Origin: Streptomyces griseocarneus
GTDB lineage: Bacteria > Actinomycetota > Actinomycetes > Streptomycetales > Streptomycetaceae
Assembly: GCF_014655595.1 (NCBI RefSeq)
Contig: NZ_BNBL01000001.1
Coordinates: 283,290 to 347,289 of the forward strand
Direction of reading: 5' to 3'
DNA length: 64,000 nucleotides
Within the stretch, counting starts at the first letter, position 1. Every line of letters starts with the position of its first letter. Made by a program: the position numbers and the translations under genes. Under the pieces are notes generated by a model. It did not search any database. It was not told where the DNA came from and saw only the letters and a list, made by a program, of their open reading frames with translations. Below are positions 59,993 to 64,000 of this stretch, piece by piece.

Positions 59993-60076
59993 TCAGCCCG
60001 CCGGACAGATGGCGCTGGACATGCGACCGAGGTCGACGTGACGTCGACTCACCAGGGCAATTCCAGTGCGGGACAT
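59993..60076 (-). CDS. Attenuator-type leader peptide of the sulfur operon
   Basis: A 27-residue peptide whose core LVSRRHVDLGRMSSAIC matches the actinobacterial putative leader peptide family found upstream of sulfur-metabolism genes; the conserved cysteine is codon 24, next to last few codons. Translation stalling at that codon when cysteine is scarce is the likely sensor for expression of the operon that follows 119 bases downstream. No good Shine-Dalgarno is seen, so the mRNA may be leaderless or nearly so. Confidence 0.82.
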   Translation of the reverse strand: MSRTGIALVSRRHVDLGRMSSAICPAG

Positions 60077-60133
60077 GGCGGAAGCGTGGCACGGCGGTCT
60101 TCGGCCAGTCCACTGTTGTCCGTATATTGAGAA

Positions 60134-60160
60134 AGGCCGTCTCGTGATACGAGACGGCCT
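60134..60160 (-). terminator. Terminator after the GNAT gene
   Basis: A perfect 12-bp stem (60134-60145 with 60149-60160) and three-base loop, followed on the minus strand by TTTCTC. It lies 22 bases past the acetyltransferase stop and isolates it from the sulfur operon. Confidence 0.85.
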
Positions 60161-60182
60161 GTTCTGACGGCTACGGAGGGGA

Positions 60183-60782
60183 CTACGGCTGCGCGCCCTC
60201 ACCGCGGCGCGCACCGGGCCAGGGACCGGGCGGTGGAGTGTCCGGTTCGTCCTCGGTCTTCGTCTCGAACACCCGAAAGCCGCGCCGCTCGTAGTTGGCG
60301 AGCGCGTGCGGCCCGTCCTTGCTGCAGGTGTGCAGCCACACCCGCTTCGTCGGCTCCCGCTCCGGCCACCGCTCGGCCAGGTCCCAGGCCCGCGCGGTGC
60401 CGAACGACAGCAGGTGCCCGCCGATGCGGCGGCCCTGGAACCGCTCCATCAGCCCGAAGTAGACGATCTCCACCGTCCCCTCCGGCTGCGGGTCCAGCTC
60501 TATGTACCCCGCGGGCGTCCCGTGCTCGTACGCCACCCAGGTCTCCACCCCCGGCCGCTGGAGGTGGGCGAGCCACTGCGCGTAGGTCCACGGCAGCCGG
60601 TCCGTCCAGGTGACGTCGCCGCCCACGGCCGTGTACAGGAAGCGGCTGAACTCCGGCGAGGGCACCTCCGCCCGCTCGATCCGGACCCCGGACGAGGGGT
60701 CCGGGACGCGGGCGGGGCGCAGGTCGGCCGGCGAGGTCTGCTCCATGGACCAGGTGGTCACGGTCGTCGTGCTGTCGCTCAT
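60183..60782 (-). CDS. GNAT-family acetyltransferase
   Basis: A 199-residue N-acetyltransferase. YIELDPQPEGTVEIVYFGL is the central strand pair and RFQGRRIGGHLL the acetyl-CoA pyrophosphate loop (motif A); NYERRGFRVFETKTED closes the fold. The first 35 residues and the Pro/Gly-rich last 20 are not conserved. The acceptor is unknown. The gene is monocistronic, between the GAF-regulator gene (27 bases upstream on the same strand) and a strong terminator. Confidence 0.83.
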   Translation of the reverse strand: MSDSTTTVTTWSMEQTSPADLRPARVPDPSSGVRIERAEVPSPEFSRFLYTAVGGDVTWTDRLPWTYAQWLAHLQRPGVETWVAYEHGTPAGYIELDPQPEGTVEIVYFGLMERFQGRRIGGHLLSFGTARAWDLAERWPEREPTKRVWLHTCSKDGPHALANYERRGFRVFETKTEDEPDTPPPGPWPGARRGEGAQP

Positions 60783-60809
60783 GCACCGAACCCCATCACA
60801 CCCCCTCGG

Positions 60810-62051
60810 CTAATCCTCCTCCAGGTCCCGGCGCGCGGCCAGCACCACCGGCGCCGTCGAGGCGGGCAGCAGGTCCGCGGCCCGGTGCGGCGCCAGCAGC
60901 CGGACGTCCAGGCCGTCCGCGAAGCGGTACGGGCGGTGGCTGAGCACCCCCGCCAGCGTGCGCCGCATCCGCGACATCTCCGCCCGGACCGTCACCGTGC
61001 GGGTGGCGTCGCCGAAGAGGTCCGCGGCCAGCTCGGCGGCCGTCCGCCCGGCGCGGTGCCGGGCCAGGACGTAGAGCAACTCGGCGTGCCGCGGGCTGAG
61101 CTCGTGCGACCAGTGGCCCGCGCCCCCGGAGACCGTGACCGTCCAGCTGTGGGGAAGGCGCAGGTCCAGCACCAGCCGGCCGGGCGGCGCGTCCTCGCCG
61201 TCCGCCTCGTGGACGCGCACCAGCCAGCCGTCCGGCAGCGGCTCGATCGAGCACGGCCCGAGCGAGGGAAGCCAGGCCCGGCCCGGCCGCACCTGCCGGG
61301 GCAGCACCACCCGGCTCACCGGGGCCATCCCGGTCACCGCCGCCGTCCAGCCGTCGCGGTCCACCGCCAGCGCCCGGCCGCCGACCCGGGCCAGCATGGG
61401 CGCCGCGACCGCGCGCAGCCGGTCGACCGACTCCCAGTGCCGGGCCCGCAGCTCCGCCTCGGACACCTTGGCCACGGCGGTCACCAGGGCGAGCGTGGTG
61501 GGGTTGAAGGCGGCCGCCGGACCGCTGACGTTCAGCACGCCCAGCAGCCGCCCGTCGCGCGGGTCGTGCAGCGGGGCCGCCGCGCACGTCCACGCGTGGT
61601 GGGTGCGGACGAAGTGCTCGGCGGAGTGCACCTGCACCGGGCGGCGCTCCACCAGCGCCAGACCGATCCCGTTCGTCCCCACCACCTCCTCCGTCCAGGA
61701 CGCCCCCACCTCGAAGCCCAGCCGGTCGGCGCTCCGGCGCACTCCCGCGCTTCCCTCCCGCCACAGCAGCCTGCCCTCGGCGTCGGTGACGACGATCAGG
61801 TGGCGCACGGCGTCGGCGGCCTCGAGCAGGCCCTCGCGCAGCTGCGGCAGCAGCACCCCCAGCGGCGAGGTGTGGCGCAGGTGCTCCACCTCGTCGACCG
61901 GGATCAGCGGCACGGACCGGCCCGAGTCCGGGTCCACCCCGTGCCGGCGCGCACGGTGCCACGACTGACCGATCACGGTCCGCGGCAGCGAGGGGGGCCG
62001 CGAGCCGGAGAGCGTGGCCTCGCGGACCGCGGGAAGCAGAGCCGTCTCCAT
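60810..62051 (-). CDS. GAF-domain transcriptional regulator (AcoR-like N terminus)
   Basis: A 413-residue regulator. The N-terminal SWHRARRHGVDP and the GAF domain (about 75-180, including WTEEVVGTNGIGLAL, HAWTCAAAPLHDP, GVLNVSGPA) resemble AcoR-type activators of alcohol or aldehyde metabolism, but the sigma-54 AAA domain is replaced by a C-terminal HTH (LSPRHAELLYVLARHRAGRTAAELAADLFGD, SRMRRTLAGVL), as in many Streptomyces regulators next to dehydrogenases. No dehydrogenase lies here. The ATG at 62051 is used; an in-frame GTG at 62066 is possible. Confidence 0.82.
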   Translation of the reverse strand: METALLPAVREATLSGSRPPSLPRTVIGQSWHRARRHGVDPDSGRSVPLIPVDEVEHLRHTSPLGVLLPQLREGLLEAADAVRHLIVVTDAEGRLLWREGSAGVRRSADRLGFEVGASWTEEVVGTNGIGLALVERRPVQVHSAEHFVRTHHAWTCAAAPLHDPRDGRLLGVLNVSGPAAAFNPTTLALVTAVAKVSEAELRARHWESVDRLRAVAAPMLARVGGRALAVDRDGWTAAVTGMAPVSRVVLPRQVRPGRAWLPSLGPCSIEPLPDGWLVRVHEADGEDAPPGRLVLDLRLPHSWTVTVSGGAGHWSHELSPRHAELLYVLARHRAGRTAAELAADLFGDATRTVTVRAEMSRMRRTLAGVLSHRPYRFADGLDVRLLAPHRAADLLPASTAPVVLAARRDLEED

Positions 62052-62067
62052 GGGTATGCGCTTCACG

Positions 62068-62140
62068 CTGCAATGGTGCCCGGCAGGAGGCGGTGCGTGC
62101 GGGGTCATCCGCGATATTGCAACGCCATGCAACCATTGCG
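62068..62140. promoter_or_regulatory. Cluster of TGCAA half-sites upstream of the GAF regulator
   Basis: TTGCA (62117-62121) and TGCAA (62128-62132) form an inverted pair six bases apart, with further related copies CATTGCG (62134-62140) and CTGCAATGG starting at 62068. They lie directly before the regulator start and suggest an autoregulatory binding site. Confidence 0.45.
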
Positions 62141-62301
62141 AACCACCCCGCCCCGGGCGGAGGGTGACGGTGAGCGGCCGGAGGGTGGTGCCGAGTCGGC
62201 GCAGCACCACCCTCCACGGCCTCCCGTCGGCCCCCGTCCGCGCCCCCGGCCGCCGGGGCGAGCGGAACGAGCGACCCGTCCGCGGCGGATACGGTTAGGG
62301 C

Positions 62302-63489
62302 GTGCAGGCAGCAAAAGAACATTCGGACCGGCAGGTCGGCCGGCTCCACAGGGCGAGGGCCCTGTATCGCAATGTCTCCAAACGCAGGATGGCTTGGCTG
62401 CTCCTGAAGGACACGGTCAACTCCTGCGTGGAGTACCGCGTCACGGGGCTCGCCGCGGAGGCCGCGTTCTTCACCCTCCTGTCGCTGCCGCCGCTGCTGC
62501 TGGGCCTCCTCGGCCTGCTGCGCTACCTCGACGACTGGACGGGCACCGACACCATCGGCGCCATCCAGCAGAACATCCTCGCCGCCTCCTCGACCGTGCT
62601 GTCGGACAAGGGCACCAAGGACATCGCCGAGCCGCTGGTCGAGGACGTCATCAGGATCGGGCGTCCCGACGTCATCTCCATCGGCTTCGCCATCGCCCTG
62701 TGGTCCGGCTCCCGGGCCGTGAACGTCTTCGTCGAGACCATCACGATCATGTACGGGCTGGAGGGCAAGCGTGGCATCGTGCGCACCCGGCTGCTGGCCT
62801 TCCTCCTCTACATCGTCGCCCTCGTCGTCGGGGCGGTGGCCCTGCCGCTGATGGTGGCGGGACCGGAGGCGGTGGTGGACATCGTGCCCTGGAGCGCGGA
62901 CGTCGTCCGCTTCCTGTACTGGCCCGTCGTCATCGTGCTGTCCATCGCCTTCCTCACCACGCTCTACCACGTGTCCGTCCCGGTCCGCTCGCCCTGGGCG
63001 GAGGACATCCCCGGGGCGCTCGTCGCCCTGGCCATGTGGGTGCTCGGCAGCCTCCTGCTGCGCATCTACCTCACACACACCGTCGAGGGCGTGACGATCT
63101 ACGGATCGCTGGCGGCCCCCGTCGCCGTGCTGCTGTGGATCGGAGTCTCCGCCTTCGCGGTGCTCGTCGGCGCCGCGGTCAACGCCGCACTGGACCGGGT
63201 GTGGCCGTCGGTCACCACGGCCGCCGCCCGCGCCGAGGTCGAGCGGCTGCGCGAGGCCGCCGCCGCGCGGGCCGCCTACGAACGGGCCGCGATGGCCCTG
63301 GTCCACGAGATGGAGGACGACCCCTACGACCCGGAGGACGGCGTGATGGGCCAGGACCGCGAGCCGCCCTCGGAGTTCCCCGAGCGCTGGGCCCAGTTCC
63401 TGCCCCCCGAGGACGTGCGCTCCCGGCTGACCAAGCCCGAACAGCAGCCCCGGCAGGGGCCGAAGCACGCCAAGCACCGGCGCGAATAG
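62302..63489 (+). CDS. YihY/BrkB-family membrane protein
   Basis: A 395-residue integral membrane protein of the YihY/virulence factor BrkB family. The signature YRVTGLAAEAAFFTLLSLPPLLLGLLGLL starts about residue 45, followed by IGFAIALWSGSRAVNVFVETI and four or five further membrane segments ending with VAVLLWIGVSAFAVLVGAAVNAAL. The last 100 residues are a charged helical tail (AEVERLREAAAARAAYERAA) ending with basic residues, probably cytoplasmic. Function is not established for the family; earlier naming as ribonuclease BN was an error. The start is GTG. Confidence 0.88.
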   Translation: MQAAKEHSDRQVGRLHRARALYRNVSKRRMAWLLLKDTVNSCVEYRVTGLAAEAAFFTLLSLPPLLLGLLGLLRYLDDWTGTDTIGAIQQNILAASSTVLSDKGTKDIAEPLVEDVIRIGRPDVISIGFAIALWSGSRAVNVFVETITIMYGLEGKRGIVRTRLLAFLLYIVALVVGAVALPLMVAGPEAVVDIVPWSADVVRFLYWPVVIVLSIAFLTTLYHVSVPVRSPWAEDIPGALVALAMWVLGSLLLRIYLTHTVEGVTIYGSLAAPVAVLLWIGVSAFAVLVGAAVNAALDRVWPSVTTAAARAEVERLREAAAARAAYERAAMALVHEMEDDPYDPEDGVMGQDREPPSEFPERWAQFLPPEDVRSRLTKPEQQPRQGPKHAKHRRE

Positions 63490-63578
63490 CGCCGGGGAAA
63501 ACCGGTGGTGACGCCGGGCCGGGAGCGCCTACGATCGCCGGGCAAGAACGAAGCGCTCCACAGGAGGTGAGTATCGCG

Positions 63579-63716
63579 ATGACTGTCGTTGCGACGGGCC
63601 GTGCCCGCACTCGGAAGCAGATCCATCCCACCTCCCTCCTGAAGGACCACCGTCTTGTCCGAGCTCACTTCCGCACGCCCGCTGACCGCCTACGGCTGGA
63701 ACGCGGACCTCGCTGA
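63579..63716 (+). CDS. Possible 45-residue upstream reading frame overlapping rsgA
   Basis: A frame of 45 codons beginning MTVVATGRARTRKQ, very basic, starting nine bases after a perfect Shine-Dalgarno (AGGAGGTGA, 63562-63570). It overlaps the rsgA start by 62 bases in another frame. The ribosome-binding site is far better than that of rsgA, so ribosomes should enter here; it may be a regulatory upstream frame or a true small gene. CAGGAGG (63561-63567) can pair with CCTCCTG (63635-63641) just before rsgA. Confidence 0.45.
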   Translation: MTVVATGRARTRKQIHPTSLLKDHRLVRAHFRTPADRLRLERGPR

Positions 63717-64000
63717 CAGCTTCGCCCCGCACACCGCCGAGGGGTTCGTGCCCGGGCGGATCGTCCGGGTCGACCGCGGCCGTTGCGACCTCGTCGTCGC
63801 CGACGGCGACGGCACCCGGCACGTCATGGCCGACACCGCCCTCGTCACCACAGGCGACCCGCTGGCCATCATGTGCACCGGCGACTGGGCCGCCGTCGAC
63901 CTGACCGCCGGGTACGTCCGGGCCCTGCTGCCCCGCCGCACGGCCTTCGTCCGGTCCACGTCCTCCCAGCGGTCCGAGGGCCAGATCCTCGCGGCCAACG
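63655..64000 (+). CDS. rsgA: Ribosome small-subunit GTPase RsgA (partial, N terminus)
   Basis: The first 115 codons of RsgA, a circularly permuted GTPase that assists late 30S maturation; the frame is open to the right edge. The N-terminal OB-fold is recognisable: LTAYGWNADLADSFAPH, PGRIVRVDRGRCDLVVADG, GDPLAIMCTGDWAAVDL, ALLPRRTAFVRSTSSQRSEGQILAAN, the last being the stretch preceding the GTPase domain. The start is TTG with GAAGGA eight bases upstream. The GTPase motifs and zinc site would lie beyond the window. Confidence 0.88.
   Translation, partial: MSELTSARPLTAYGWNADLADSFAPHTAEGFVPGRIVRVDRGRCDLVVADGDGTRHVMADTALVTTGDPLAIMCTGDWAAVDLTAGYVRALLPRRTAFVRSTSSQRSEGQILAAN

Noticed and set aside
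59886..60113. A 75-codon minus-strand frame overlapping the sulfur leader
   Set aside because: Overlaps the better supported leader peptide out of frame and has no recognisable sequence.
60306..63716. A 1136-codon plus-strand frame
   Set aside because: Antisense to the GNAT and GAF-regulator genes and out of frame with the YihY gene; only its last 45 codons, with their own ribosome-binding site, are kept as a possible small frame.
1..64000. tRNA, rRNA, CRISPR arrays, insertion sequences, prophage integrase or attachment sites
   Set aside because: No cloverleaf-forming sequence, spaced identical repeats, transposase or integrase was recognised on reading both strands; subtle RNA genes could still be missed without a covariance search.

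Overview
The window is a GC-rich actinobacterial chromosome segment, almost certainly from Streptomyces or a very close relative. The evidence is the sporulation regulator WhiI with a sigma-WhiG-type promoter, a rare TTA leucine codon in one gene, uniformly high third-position GC, very tight operons with 4-base stop/start overlaps, and the coproporphyrin-type heme genes hemG and hemQ. No rRNA, tRNA, CRISPR array or insertion sequence was found. About 60 protein genes are supported; the last (rsgA) runs off the right edge.

Bases 1-13,990 hold a core metabolic and developmental block: a fatty-acid beta-oxidation pair (thiolase then the FadB-like alpha subunit), ribonuclease D, whiI, a DUF3000 gene and hemE, then a minus-strand group pcaF-pcaH-pcaG-oxidoreductase (part of the protocatechuate pathway) sitting between hemE and hemG-hemQ. 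Bases 14,000-23,350 hold secreted or envelope genes: an alpha/beta hydrolase, a DUF1996/DUF4142 pair, a NERD-like protein, a BlaI-type repressor divergent from a class A penicillin-binding protein whose transpeptidase active site is lost, a polysaccharide-deacetylase-like protein and a Pth2-type peptidyl-tRNA hydrolase. Bases 23,370-41,133 contain two ABC exporters (one gene with a TTA codon, the other divergent from a histidine kinase/response regulator pair), murC, msrB, zapE and the maltooligosyl trehalose genes treZ, treY and glgX, with treZ about 10 kb from the other two.

Bases 41,400-50,660 are the accessory part: a SAV2148-type HEPN-family protein, a DnaQ-like exonuclease, an M43 metalloprotease, an aminoglycoside-phosphotransferase-like gene divergent from an OleD-like macrolide glycosyltransferase with a palindrome in its promoter, a LysE exporter, and a 950-residue HTH-NACHT-LRR protein (a bacterial NLR) with a 49-residue hydrophobic peptide gene encoded divergently from its 5' end. 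The last pair is the best candidate for an undescribed immunity-type locus.

Bases 50,649-60,076 form one minus-strand sulfur-assimilation operon. It opens with a 27-residue attenuator-type leader peptide, then sulfite reductase, a zinc-ribbon peptide, cysH, cysC, cysD, cysN, a sulfonate-type ABC importer and a sirohydrochlorin chelatase that would make the siroheme used by the first enzyme. The right end carries a GNAT acetyltransferase, a GAF-domain regulator with TGCAA repeats upstream, a YihY/BrkB membrane protein, and rsgA preceded by an overlapping small reading frame that has a perfect Shine-Dalgarno sequence.
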